The notes: generated from the letters alone by a model not told the origin. 34,520 nucleotides of DNA from JAGLQQ01 sp043806135 (GCA_043806135.1 JAZDHG010000012.1:1-34520), one strand, 5' to 3'; shown: positions 7,444-14,950, counted from the stretch's first letter. Numbers and translations are program-made.

Positions 7444-9119
7444 TAAGTGAATTCTTAAGCCAATATGCGTCACTTTTCAGGGTCGATAAGCTGTCGGTAT
7501 TCGTAGGAATATTTATCGGGCTGTTTTCTTTGCTTACAATTATCTACTCCATCGGGTATATGGGCAAAAGAAAAGGATTGCTGCGGTATTATACCTGTAT
7601 AATTTTGACATTTGCGGCTTCACTCGGGGTTGTTTTTTCAAATAATTTGATTTTATTTATTGTCTTCTGGGGATTCCTCGGACTGCTTTTATACTTATTG
7701 ATTAATTTTGGCAAAGGAAAACGAACCTCCTATACAGCCAAGAAGGCCTTTATTATTATCGGCGGTACAGATGCCCTGATGCTCTTAGGCCTGGCCTTGA
7801 TCTGGCATAACGCGGGTTCGTTGCAGATGAGCGAGATACTGATACCATTTAATACAAAAAGCGCTATAATAGCGTTTTTGTGTCTTGCGGCCGGGGCATT
7901 TGCCAAGGCCGGGGCAATGCCTTTTCACACCTGGGTTCCGGATACAGCAGAGGATGCTCCGGTTCCGGTTACGGCGTTTTTGCCGGCATCTTTGGATAAG
8001 CTTTTAGGAATATATTTTCTCATGCGGATTTGCCTGGAGATGTTTGCCATGAACACAGGAATGAACACGGTGTTAATGGCCTTAGGAAGCTTGACAATTA
8101 TCGCCGCGGTTATGATGGCATTAGTTCAGCATGATTTAAAAAGACTTTTAGGGTATCACGCCGTAAGCCAGGTCGGATATATGGTTTTAGGCATCGGTAC
8201 AGGGACGCTTATCGGTATTGCCGGCGGATTGTTTCATATGCTTAATAACGCAATTTATAAATCATGCTTATTCTTTTGCGCAGGTGCAGTAGAGAAAAAA
8301 GCAGGAACCACGGATTTAGATAATCTGGGCGGACTGGCAAAGGTTATGCCGGTTACTTTCATCACGTTTTTGATTGCCTCTTTTTCTATCTCAGGCGTTC
8401 CACCGTTTAACGGTTTTGTTTCCAAATGGATGATTTATCAAGGTATTATAAATACAGCTGGAGAAGGCAAATGGCTTTGGATTGTATGGCTTGTGGCAGC
8501 AATGTTTGGCAGTGCCTTGACACTGGCAAGTTTTATGAAATTACTGCATGCTGTATTTTTAGGCCAGCCGTCTAAAAAATTAAGCGGCGCTGGATGGGCA
8601 GAGAAAATCTCTCCCTGGATGCTCCTCCCGCAGGTATGTCTTGCGGTTTTATGTATTGTCTTTGGCGTCTGGGCATATAAAGTACCGCTGGCCTTATTTA
8701 TTTTACCGAGCCTGCAGCAGGCGTATATATATTTTCCGGGCATCTGGAATGCAAACCTGGCTTCAGTACTTTTGATCGTCGGCGTTCTGATCGGGCTTAT
8801 GATCTATTTGCTCGGCACGGCGTTAAAAACAAGAGAAGCCGATGCTTTCTTAGGCGGTGAAGGCGAGGATGAAAAAAAGCACCCCGAGATGAGGGTCTCC
8901 GGAACAGAGTTTTATAACACAATCTCAGATATCGGGTTTTTAAAGAAAATGTATAAGATGGCTGAGAAAAAATCGTTTGATATTTATGATGTGGGAACAA
9001 GACTCACGTTTACTTTTAGCAGCATGTTGAGATATATACATAATGGCATTCTTTCTTCATACTTGAGTTGGTGTCTTTTTGGCATGCTGGTTTTATTTTA
9101 TTTTTTAATATTGAGGTAG
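7440..9119 (+). CDS. Antiporter-like membrane subunit (NuoL/MrpA-N/HyfB family) lacking the TM5 glutamate
   Basis: The 559-residue protein has about 14 transmembrane segments plus a C-terminal extension. It belongs to the proton-conducting subunit family of complex I, Mrp and group 4 hydrogenases. The channel lysines appear retained: K156 in FAKAGAMPFHTW and K187 in PASLDKLLG. The following HAVSQVGYMVLG and SGVPPFNGFVSKW motifs are normal. The conserved TM5 glutamate, normally in FWE, is glycine here (FWGFLG, G78), with no acidic residue nearby in that helix. The start is a GTG inside a GTGA overlap with the large subunit. It probably stands in for the N-terminal part of MrpA; pumping by this subunit is uncertain. 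Confidence 0.88.
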   Translation: MISEFLSQYASLFRVDKLSVFVGIFIGLFSLLTIIYSIGYMGKRKGLLRYYTCIILTFAASLGVVFSNNLILFIVFWGFLGLLLYLLINFGKGKRTSYTAKKAFIIIGGTDALMLLGLALIWHNAGSLQMSEILIPFNTKSAIIAFLCLAAGAFAKAGAMPFHTWVPDTAEDAPVPVTAFLPASLDKLLGIYFLMRICLEMFAMNTGMNTVLMALGSLTIIAAVMMALVQHDLKRLLGYHAVSQVGYMVLGIGTGTLIGIAGGLFHMLNNAIYKSCLFFCAGAVEKKAGTTDLDNLGGLAKVMPVTFITFLIASFSISGVPPFNGFVSKWMIYQGIINTAGEGKWLWIVWLVAAMFGSALTLASFMKLLHAVFLGQPSKKLSGAGWAEKISPWMLLPQVCLAVLCIVFGVWAYKVPLALFILPSLQQAYIYFPGIWNANLASVLLIVGVLIGLMIYLLGTALKTREADAFLGGEGEDEKKHPEMRVSGTEFYNTISDIGFLKKMYKMAEKKSFDIYDVGTRLTFTFSSMLRYIHNGILSSYLSWCLFGMLVLFYFLILR

Positions 9120-9123
9120 AGAT

Positions 9124-9669
9124 ATGATCGGACTTACTATATTATTGATTTTTATGATCGTTGGGGCAATAATCGCTGTGGAGATCAAAGATCTTCTTTC
9201 TTCGGTGATTGCCGTGGGAGCGGTAGGTCTTGGGCTTTCTATTGTTTTCCTTATCCTTCAGGCGCCGGATGTTGCGATTACTCAGCTGGTAGTTGAAATA
9301 TTGTGCCTGATTATTTTAATCAGAGCAACACTTAAAAGGGACATTCCTTTTTCAACCAGCGGACGCTGGTTTTTCAATACTTTAATCACGGGATCGTTTA
9401 TTACTGCGTTTTTATTAATTGCTGTAAGATGCTTTCGGGAAATGCCTATGTTTGGCGATCCGATTATGAAAGTTGGCAATGCATATTTGGAATATGGACT
9501 GGCGAAGACAGGAGCACCAAATATTGTCAGCTCAGTTATACTTGATTTTAGAGCCTTTGATACTTTAGGTGAGGCGACTATATTATTCACAGCAGTTATC
9601 GGAGTATTAACAATTGTCCGCCAGGTCGGCAGGAAAAAAGATAGCCTTCAAGCAGGAAAAGAAAAATGA
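9124..9669 (+). CDS. MbhD-MbhE fusion (MrpA C-terminal region)
   Basis: The 181-residue membrane protein corresponds to MbhD and MbhE joined in one chain. Residues 1-70 match DUF4040/MbhD (LLSSVIAVGAVGLGLS, then QAPDVAITQLVVE). Residues 75-175 match MbhE, with the family motif NIVSSVILDFRAFDTLGEA around 133-151. In Mrp antiporters both parts form the C-terminal end of MrpA, while in archaeal Mbh they are two genes. It follows the NuoL-like gene by four bases. The order NuoL-like, MbhD, MbhE recapitulates a complete MrpA, split once. Confidence 0.86.
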   Translation: MIGLTILLIFMIVGAIIAVEIKDLLSSVIAVGAVGLGLSIVFLILQAPDVAITQLVVEILCLIILIRATLKRDIPFSTSGRWFFNTLITGSFITAFLLIAVRCFREMPMFGDPIMKVGNAYLEYGLAKTGAPNIVSSVILDFRAFDTLGEATILFTAVIGVLTIVRQVGRKKDSLQAGKEK

Positions 9670-9722
9670 GCCCGTTAGACGCAGGGCTGTTGTACATATT
9701 TTTTAAAGAGATGAGGAAACTT

Positions 9723-9776
9723 ATGAGTATGATAAACCTATTTTTGTTGATATTAGCAGGGGGTCTAACAGGGTGA
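9723..9776 (+). CDS. Possible 17-residue coupled membrane peptide or leader ORF
   Basis: A short ORF starts ATG at 9723 and encodes MSMINLFLLILAGGLTG. It has the same GAGGAAAC ribosome-binding site as the genes at 3758 and 12605, 6-8 bp before the ATG. Its TGA stop overlaps the GTG start of the mrpB-like gene (GTGA), a typical coupling arrangement. It lies in an otherwise unexplained 103-bp gap within the operon. It may be a translational leader, a tiny hydrophobic subunit, or the remnant of a longer reading frame. Without conservation data it stays tentative. Confidence 0.35.
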   Translation: MSMINLFLLILAGGLTG

Positions 9777-10228
9777 GCAGAGAACACGATAAAGGGATGT
9801 CATTGATTGTCAAGACCGTTACCCGTTTAACTGTCGGACTTATATTCCTTTATGGAGCGCATATAATCTCGCATGGGCATGTTTCTCCGGGGGGAGGATT
9901 TGCCGGAGGAGTGATTATTGCCTTGTCGTTTATTCATCTCATGCTTGCTTATGGGAAAGAGGAGGCGTTTAAGCGCTTATCTTTATCCCGGGCTTCTTTT
10001 TTTGAAAGTTTTGGCGCTTTGTTATTCCTAAGCATTGCAATGCTTGGATTTATGGGCGGGTATTTTTTTCTTAATTTTCTACCTAAGGGAGAGCCGTTTA
10101 AATTGTTCAGCGCGGGCATTATCCCTCTTTGCAATATTGCTATAAGCCTTAAAGTCGGGGCAGGGCTTTTTTCCATCTTTGTCGCTTTGGTGCTTTTAAA
10201 AATAGTTAACAAGGAAGATAAAAAATGA
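9773..10228 (+). CDS. mrpB: Mrp-type antiporter subunit B (MnhB/MbhF-like)
   Basis: The 151-residue protein has about four transmembrane segments and the MnhB signature HGHVSPGGGFAGGVI at residues 34-48. MrpB is a small membrane subunit between the MrpA and MrpD modules. The annotated GTG start overlaps the small upstream ORF; an in-frame ATG at 9797 (MSLIVKTVTRL) would be closer to the family's usual N-terminus and is a credible alternative. The stop overlaps mrpC by four bases. Confidence 0.9.
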   Translation: MSREHDKGMSLIVKTVTRLTVGLIFLYGAHIISHGHVSPGGGFAGGVIIALSFIHLMLAYGKEEAFKRLSLSRASFFESFGALLFLSIAMLGFMGGYFFLNFLPKGEPFKLFSAGIIPLCNIAISLKVGAGLFSIFVALVLLKIVNKEDKK

Positions 10229-10563
10229 TAATTTATTTACTTTGTCTTGTGCTTTTTTGCGTCGGGCTTTATTGTGTCCTGCGAAAGCGCAATATTATCA
10301 AGATTATCATTGGTACGATCATTTGCGAATACGCGATCAATCTGTTTTTTATTGTTATTGCCTACCGCAAACAAGGGGATGTGCCGATTCTATTACCAGA
10401 TAAAGTGATAAATAACATGGTAGACCCGCTGCCGCAAGCATTAGTTTTAACGGCTATTGTCATCGGCCTGGCGACAACGGCATTGCTTGTTGCAATTGCT
10501 ATGAGAATTTATGAAAAGTTTGGCACTTTTGATATCACAAAAATCAGGGAATTAAGAGGATGA
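10225..10563 (+). CDS. mrpC: Mrp-type antiporter subunit C (MnhC/NuoK-like)
   Basis: The 112-residue protein has three transmembrane segments, the size and layout of MrpC, MbhG and NuoK. The C-terminal segment DPLPQALVLTAIVIGLATTALLVAIAMRIYE is the most conserved part of this family. It is joined by four-base ATGA overlaps to the genes on both sides, showing tight translational coupling. In Mrp and Mbh structures this subunit packs next to MrpD and takes part in the ion path. Confidence 0.92.
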   Translation: MIIYLLCLVLFCVGLYCVLRKRNIIKIIIGTIICEYAINLFFIVIAYRKQGDVPILLPDKVINNMVDPLPQALVLTAIVIGLATTALLVAIAMRIYEKFGTFDITKIRELRG

Positions 10564-12065
10564 TAACATATTTAAACATAATACCGCTTTTTGTTGTTAT
10601 ACCGCTTGCCGGGGCATTTATTATTTCATTATTAGGGAAAAAAATCAGCTGGATTGCGGATTTACTGGGAGTTATAACTTCACTTCTGTTGTGCGGGTTA
10701 TCGTTATTGAGCGTAAAGTTTTTAAATATGACCGGATTGCTGAGCTATAGTGTCGGCGGGTGGCAGCCGCCCTTAGGTATAGGCCTGGTTTTGGACGGAT
10801 TGACCGCATTCATGCTGGTCACTGTAAATTTGATTGCATTCTGCGTCGCTCTTTATTCAGTAAATTATATGGAGCGGTTTACTTCCAAGTGGAAATTTTA
10901 TACATTATTCCTCTTAATGCTTGCAGGGATGAACGGAGTAGTGGTAACAGGCGATATATTTAATCTTTTTATATTCTTGGAAATTGCTTCTGTTGCCAGC
11001 TATGCTCTGGTTGCTTTTGGTACAGAACGTCATGAACTTGAGGCAGCATTTAAATATGCGATAATGGGCACTATCGGATCGTTCTTTGTTCTCTTGGGCA
11101 TTGCATTTTTGTATAGCTACACCTCAACATTGAATATGGCAGACATGGCTGCTGTTCTGGCGGAAAAAGGATTCAGCAATATCGCGCTTTTTGTCAGTGT
11201 GTTGTTCATTATGGGATTTGGGCTTAAAGCAGCACTTGTACCTTTTCACGCCTGGCTGCCGGACGCACATCCTTCAGCACCAGCTCCGATATCGGCAATG
11301 CTTTCCGGGGTATTTATAAAGTCTTTAGGGGTTTATTCATTATGCCGGATATTATATAACGTAATCGGAATAAATCAGAATATATCCTCGGTTTTAATGT
11401 TCCTGGGAGCGCTTTCTATGATTGTGGGTGTTTTTCTGGCAATCGGACAGTGGGATTTAAAACGGCTTTTAGCTTATCACTCTATCAGCCAGATAGGATA
11501 TGTTGTGCTTGGTATTGGATTGGGCACACCGCTGGGTATTTTGGGAGGATTGTTTCACCTTTTCAATCACTCTGTGTTTAAATCGTTGCTGTTTTTGAAT
11601 TCCGGAGCAGTTGAATATGCTACGGGAACCCGTGATTTACAAAGGATGGGAGGGCTCTTTGCCAAGATGCCTGTTACAGGGGCAACCAGCCTTACGGCTT
11701 CAATGTCTATTGCCGGAATTCCTCCGTTTAACGGGTTCTGGAGTAAATTAATTATTATTGTCGCAGCCGTTCAGGCCGGCTATTTTGGTTATGCATTCTT
11801 GGCGGTAATAGCCAGCATATTAACACTGGCTTCATTCATGAAGGTAATGAAATATGCTTTTTATGGAACTTTAAGGAAAAGATGGGCACGGATTAAAGAG
11901 GTCCCATTCTTTATGCGGCTGTCTATGTGTATATTAGCCCTTATTTGTGCTGTAGGCGGGTTATTGCTTCTTCCTGTTGTTAAACAAATTTTCTTAGTGC
12001 CTGCAACGGAGGCGCTTTTTCAAGGCGCAAAATACGCTGAATTAATTTTGAAAGGGATGCATTAA
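10560..12065 (+). CDS. mrpD: Mrp-type antiporter subunit D (MbhH/NuoN-like)
   Basis: The 501-residue, roughly 14-helix protein is the second antiporter-like subunit of the cluster. It keeps the residues known to be essential in MrpD: E141 in TM5 (FIFLEIASVASY), K223 in TM7 (GFGLKAALVPFHAW) and K254 in TM8 (VFIKSLG). The motif AHPSAPAPISAMLSG and the AYHSISQIGYVVLG helix are also typical. Unlike the 7440 gene product, it looks fully equipped for ion translocation. It overlaps mrpC by four bases and precedes mrpE by three. Confidence 0.93.
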   Translation: MITYLNIIPLFVVIPLAGAFIISLLGKKISWIADLLGVITSLLLCGLSLLSVKFLNMTGLLSYSVGGWQPPLGIGLVLDGLTAFMLVTVNLIAFCVALYSVNYMERFTSKWKFYTLFLLMLAGMNGVVVTGDIFNLFIFLEIASVASYALVAFGTERHELEAAFKYAIMGTIGSFFVLLGIAFLYSYTSTLNMADMAAVLAEKGFSNIALFVSVLFIMGFGLKAALVPFHAWLPDAHPSAPAPISAMLSGVFIKSLGVYSLCRILYNVIGINQNISSVLMFLGALSMIVGVFLAIGQWDLKRLLAYHSISQIGYVVLGIGLGTPLGILGGLFHLFNHSVFKSLLFLNSGAVEYATGTRDLQRMGGLFAKMPVTGATSLTASMSIAGIPPFNGFWSKLIIIVAAVQAGYFGYAFLAVIASILTLASFMKVMKYAFYGTLRKRWARIKEVPFFMRLSMCILALICAVGGLLLLPVVKQIFLVPATEALFQGAKYAELILKGMH

Positions 12066-12068
12066 TAA

Positions 12069-12566
12069 ATGAAAAGTAAACTGGTACTATTTTTAGTTGC
12101 ATTTTTCGTTTGGTTATTATTAAACTGGATGCCGGATATACAGCATTTTATTAGCGGGATTTTTGTTGCCGGATTAGTAGCTGCTTTAATCGGGGATTTA
12201 TTTATAACCAGAACTTATTGTTTACGTCATCCATTACGTTACTGGTATTTCATATTCTATTTTCTGCCGGTATTTGTCTGGGAATGCATAAAAGCGAATT
12301 TTGATGTAGCTTATCGGGTGCTGCATCCTAAATTGCCGATAAATCCGGGGATAATTAAGGTAAAAACCGATTTAAAATCAGACATGGCATTAACATTTTT
12401 AGCTAACTCCATAACACTTACCCCCGGCACTCTGACTGTTGATATAGACACAGATAACGGGATTTTATATGTGCACTGGATTAATGTAACGGCTACTGAC
12501 ACCGAAGGCGCAACAAAGGTGATTGCGTCACGTTTTGAAAAAATACTGAAAAAGATATTTGATTAG
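12069..12566 (+). CDS. mrpE: Mrp-type antiporter subunit E (MnhE/MbhA-like)
   Basis: The 165-residue protein has two or three N-terminal membrane helices and a soluble C-terminal domain. The family motif NSITLTPGTLTVDID lies around residues 112-126, followed by LYVHWINV. MrpE is required for assembly of Mrp antiporters and of Mbh. Its order, directly after MrpD and before MrpF and MrpG, is that of Mrp operons. Confidence 0.9.
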   Translation: MKSKLVLFLVAFFVWLLLNWMPDIQHFISGIFVAGLVAALIGDLFITRTYCLRHPLRYWYFIFYFLPVFVWECIKANFDVAYRVLHPKLPINPGIIKVKTDLKSDMALTFLANSITLTPGTLTVDIDTDNGILYVHWINVTATDTEGATKVIASRFEKILKKIFD

Positions 12567-12604
12567 AAATTAAAAGATAACTTAATTTTATTTATTGAGG
12601 AAAC

Positions 12605-12991
12605 ATGAAGAAAATTGAAGATATTGAAATAATAAAGTGGAAAACAGGGGCAGTCATCCTCGCGGGAATTTTGTTCCTGATGGTTCGCTATCCGTTAATA
12701 TTTATTTTTGATCAGGATTTACCTTTTATTGGTTTCTTGGGCAGAGGTTGTTATGTTATTGTTCTTTCCTGTTTTTTGTGTCTTTACCGCATATACAAAG
12801 GCCCTACGGGAGCGGATAGAATTGTAGCTGTGGATATTTTGGGCATTATGATAGTAGGTCTTTGCGCATTGCTTACTATTTCCACAGGAAGATCATGGTA
12901 TATTGATATCGGTATTGCCTGGGCATTGCAGAGTTTTATCAGTACTTTAGCATTTTCTAAATATTTGGAAGGAAAAGATTTCGATGAATAA
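12605..12991 (+). CDS. mrpF: Mrp-type antiporter subunit F (MnhF/MbhB-like) with N-terminal extension
   Basis: The 128-residue protein has the MrpF core (YRIYKGPTGADRIVAVDILG, then three hydrophobic segments) at residues 60-120. The usual family length is about 90 residues. The extra 40 N-terminal residues include a hydrophobic stretch (GAVILAGILFLMV), so there may be an added membrane helix. The ATG has a strong GAGGAAAC ribosome-binding site, which supports this long form. The stop overlaps the start of mrpG by eight bases. Confidence 0.88.
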   Translation: MKKIEDIEIIKWKTGAVILAGILFLMVRYPLIFIFDQDLPFIGFLGRGCYVIVLSCFLCLYRIYKGPTGADRIVAVDILGIMIVGLCALLTISTGRSWYIDIGIAWALQSFISTLAFSKYLEGKDFDE

Positions 12992-13319
12992 TATTATAGG
13001 GCTTGCATTAATCGCTATCGGGCTGGCTTTTGATTTTATCGGATGTCTGGGGCTGGTGCGTCTTCCGGATGTATATAACCGTTTACAGGCAGCGACAAAA
13101 TGCGTAACGCTTGGTACATGCAGTATGCTTTTTGGCGTATTTCTAATTATGGGAGTAAGCGCAGCAGGGTTAAAGGCTCTTTTAGGAATAATATTTCTTA
13201 TTCTGACTTCACCGGTTGCTGCGCATGCTGTTGCTAGAGGAGCGCATCGAGCCGGCAACAAACTTTGGTCAGGGAGCGTAGTTGATAAATACAAGGAAGA
13301 TAAAGAGGGAGAAGCCTAA
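12984..13319 (+). CDS. mrpG: Mrp-type antiporter subunit G (MnhG/MbhC-like)
   Basis: The 111-residue protein has three transmembrane segments and the MnhG hallmark GLVRLPDVYNRLQAATKCVTLG at residues 23-44. It ends with SPVAAHAVARGAHRAG, also typical. It completes the MrpA-to-G set in this cluster. A repeat-like, purine-rich 112-bp spacer follows its stop before the ferredoxin-type subunit. Confidence 0.92.
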   Translation: MNNIIGLALIAIGLAFDFIGCLGLVRLPDVYNRLQAATKCVTLGTCSMLFGVFLIMGVSAAGLKALLGIIFLILTSPVAAHAVARGAHRAGNKLWSGSVVDKYKEDKEGEA

Positions 13320-13431
13320 CAAAGAGTAGCGAGAAGCGAAGTCTGATAGATGAGGAACGAGAGACGATGGACGAAAAAGCAAAAGCATAAAGAGAAAAAA
13401 GAAAAAGTTAAAGGGAACCAATAATTTTATT
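13320..13431 (+). repeat. Repeat-derived spacer after mrpG
   Basis: The spacer starts with AGTAGCGAGAAGCGAAG (13326-13342), a member of the repeat family also seen after gcvT and gpmA. It also carries GACGATGGACGA, which recurs near 23881. The rest is purine-rich sequence with no coding potential. It interrupts an otherwise tight operon. Confidence 0.5.
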
Positions 13432-14043
13432 ATGAAATTACCGAAGATTAGAGAACTGATTGAAGCGATTAAGGCCTTGATAAAAGGGCCGTATACATCT
13501 AAATTTCCCGCAAAAGTGCATATTGCGCATGCGAATTTCAGAGGACAGCCTAAGTATGATCAGGAAAAATGTGTTGGATGCCTGGCCTGCGTAAATGTTT
13601 GTCCGGCAGAAGCGCTTGGGTTTAAAGACGAAACTGAAGAGGTTAAAAGTCCGAAGAGGACAATGATCCATTATACAGACACTTGTATATTCTGCGGTGA
13701 ATGCGAAGCAGCGTGTATTTCTGATCATGAGGGGATTAAATTATCGCGTGATTGGGAGCTTGCTTTTTTTGATAGAAAAGAAGCGTTTGAAACTATAGAA
13801 AAAGAATTGCAGCTTTGCGAGATGTGTGGAACGCCTGTAGCGTGTAAAGATCACTTAAAGTGGATCACTGAGAAAATAGGCGAACTGAGCTTCTCAAACC
13901 CTACGTTATATCTTGCCCGCCTCAGAAACCTTGGGATTGTAGATGAGAATATCATTTGCGCCTTAGCAGACCAGGGACGATCTGATAGAGTGAAGATTCT
14001 TTGTGCCCGTTGCCGAAGACAGACCACTCTGACCACGAAATAA
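13432..14043 (+). CDS. Hydrogenase ferredoxin-type subunit, NuoI/HycF/MbhN-like
   Basis: The 203-residue protein carries two [4Fe-4S] sets, C47/C50/C53/C57 (CVGCLACVNVCP) and C85/C88/C91/C95 (CIFCGECEAAC). It should wire the small subunit to the electron-input proteins. A C-terminal region holds two further CxxC pairs, C129/C132 (LCEMCG) and C191/C194 (LCARCR), plus C138 and C176. Such pairs occur in HycF/HyfH-type subunits and could bind zinc or another cluster. The N-terminus has an amphipathic helix rather than a true membrane span. It is the last structural gene of the hydrogenase cluster. Confidence 0.88.
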   Translation: MKLPKIRELIEAIKALIKGPYTSKFPAKVHIAHANFRGQPKYDQEKCVGCLACVNVCPAEALGFKDETEEVKSPKRTMIHYTDTCIFCGECEAACISDHEGIKLSRDWELAFFDRKEAFETIEKELQLCEMCGTPVACKDHLKWITEKIGELSFSNPTLYLARLRNLGIVDENIICALADQGRSDRVKILCARCRRQTTLTTK

Positions 14044-14044
14044 T

Positions 14045-14079
14045 AGGTTCTTTTTTGTTTAAGTTGAATGAAAGAACCT
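14045..14079 (+). other. Hairpin after the NuoI-like gene
   Basis: AGGTTCTTT (14045-14053) and AAAGAACCT (14071-14079) form a perfect nine-base stem with a 17-base loop. It starts one base after the stop codon. There is no U-tract after it, so it is more likely an mRNA-stability or processing hairpin than a full terminator. Confidence 0.4.
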
Positions 14080-14088
14080 TATTACACC

Positions 14089-14107
14089 GATTAAAAGCCC
14101 GATTACA
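14089..14107 (+). repeat. GATTAAAAGC-type repeat, copy 1
   Basis: The 19-mer GATTAAAAGCCCGATTACA differs from the copy at 15067 by one base and resembles the copy at 27667. It lies in the 124-bp gap before hycI, with no other recognisable content. Confidence 0.55.
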
Positions 14108-14167
14108 TGGGGCATTATTAATTTGTTCTAATAATAAGTTATAGAAAAATATTTAACTTAATTAAAA

Positions 14168-14662
14168 ATGACCCAAATAATAAATCAAATGAAATCCCAG
14201 AATGAATTTAAATTTCAATTCAAGGGCAAAGTCGTTATTATTGGTATTGGAAATATACTGCGCGCTGACGATGGATGTGGTCCAGTCTTAATTGAGTTGA
14301 TCCAGGGGAAGCTGGATGCGGTATGCATTGATGCCGGTACTGCTCCGGAGAATTATGCCGGGAAGATTGCCAAGTTAAAACCGGATACTGTTTTAATCGT
14401 CGATGCTGTAGAACTAAATTCTGAAGCAGGAACATATGAAATCTTAGAGAAATCCGATATACTGAATTGCGGATTTACCACGCATGATATCTCGCCGAAT
14501 ATGTTTATCGAATATCTGGAAAAAGAAACAAACGCCGATATTTTTATGCTCGGAGTCCAGCCGGAAAATATCCGCTTTGGAGAAGAGATGTCAGACAGGG
14601 TAAAAAAGGCACTTGAAGAGATAGCGATAACATTAACCAATAACCTCAGGAGAAAAGAATAA
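14168..14662 (+). CDS. hycI: Hydrogenase maturation endopeptidase, HycI-like
   Basis: The 164-residue protein is a nickel-dependent protease that trims the C-terminus of the large subunit after metal insertion. The signature GIGNILRADDGCG lies at residues 26-38. Likely nickel ligands are D35, D79 (VDAVEL) and H106 (FTTHDIS). The target is presumably the 35-residue tail of the large subunit encoded at 6259. The stop codon shares one base with the hypA start. The first 18 residues form a polar extension; a later in-frame ATG at 14189 is a possible alternative start. No good ribosome-binding site is visible for either. Confidence 0.92.
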   Translation: MTQIINQMKSQNEFKFQFKGKVVIIGIGNILRADDGCGPVLIELIQGKLDAVCIDAGTAPENYAGKIAKLKPDTVLIVDAVELNSEAGTYEILEKSDILNCGFTTHDISPNMFIEYLEKETNADIFMLGVQPENIRFGEEMSDRVKKALEEIAITLTNNLRRKE

Positions 14663-14904
14663 TGCATGAGACACATTTGATCGAGCCGATTATAAAAGGG
14701 ATATCTGAACACGCGCAAGAAGAGGGAGCTGTGTCTGTAACCAGAGTTAGAATTAAGGTGGGGATGCTTAACGGAGTCAGTGAGGAATCGTTCAAGGAAA
14801 CCTTTTCTGTCTTAGCCAAAGGAACGATTTTAGAGGGTGCTGCGCTTGAACTTACATTTTTCCCCGGTTCCATAATCCAGGTGATTTCTTTTGATGTTGA
14901 TTAA
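14662..14904 (+). CDS. hypA: HypA-like nickel chaperone lacking the zinc-binding domain
   Basis: HypA delivers nickel to hydrogenase. The 80-residue product keeps the nickel-binding N-terminus MHETHLIEPI and the core VRIKVGMLNGVSEESFKETFSVL, then TILEGAALELTFFPG. Normal HypA is about 113-120 residues and has two CxxC pairs that bind zinc. Here PG69 runs straight into SIIQVISFDVD, which resembles the normal C-terminal strand, so some 35 residues are absent and the protein has no cysteine at all. The reading frame is otherwise intact and no CxxC is encoded in the other frames nearby. The remaining hyp genes are not in this window. Confidence 0.82.
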   Translation: MHETHLIEPIIKGISEHAQEEGAVSVTRVRIKVGMLNGVSEESFKETFSVLAKGTILEGAALELTFFPGSIIQVISFDVD

Positions 14905-14950
14905 AAACTATATTCTAACCTCTTCTTTAACAATAGGTTAAAAAAATGAT

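Noticed and set aside
14045..14079. Intrinsic terminator after the NuoI-like gene
   Set aside because: The hairpin has no following T-tract, and two genes of the same pathway (hycI, hypA) lie directly downstream.
14830..14904. Frameshift in hypA that hides the zinc domain
   Set aside because: Neither other frame nor the downstream sequence encodes CxxC pairs, and the short form ends with a HypA-like last strand, so an internal deletion fits better.
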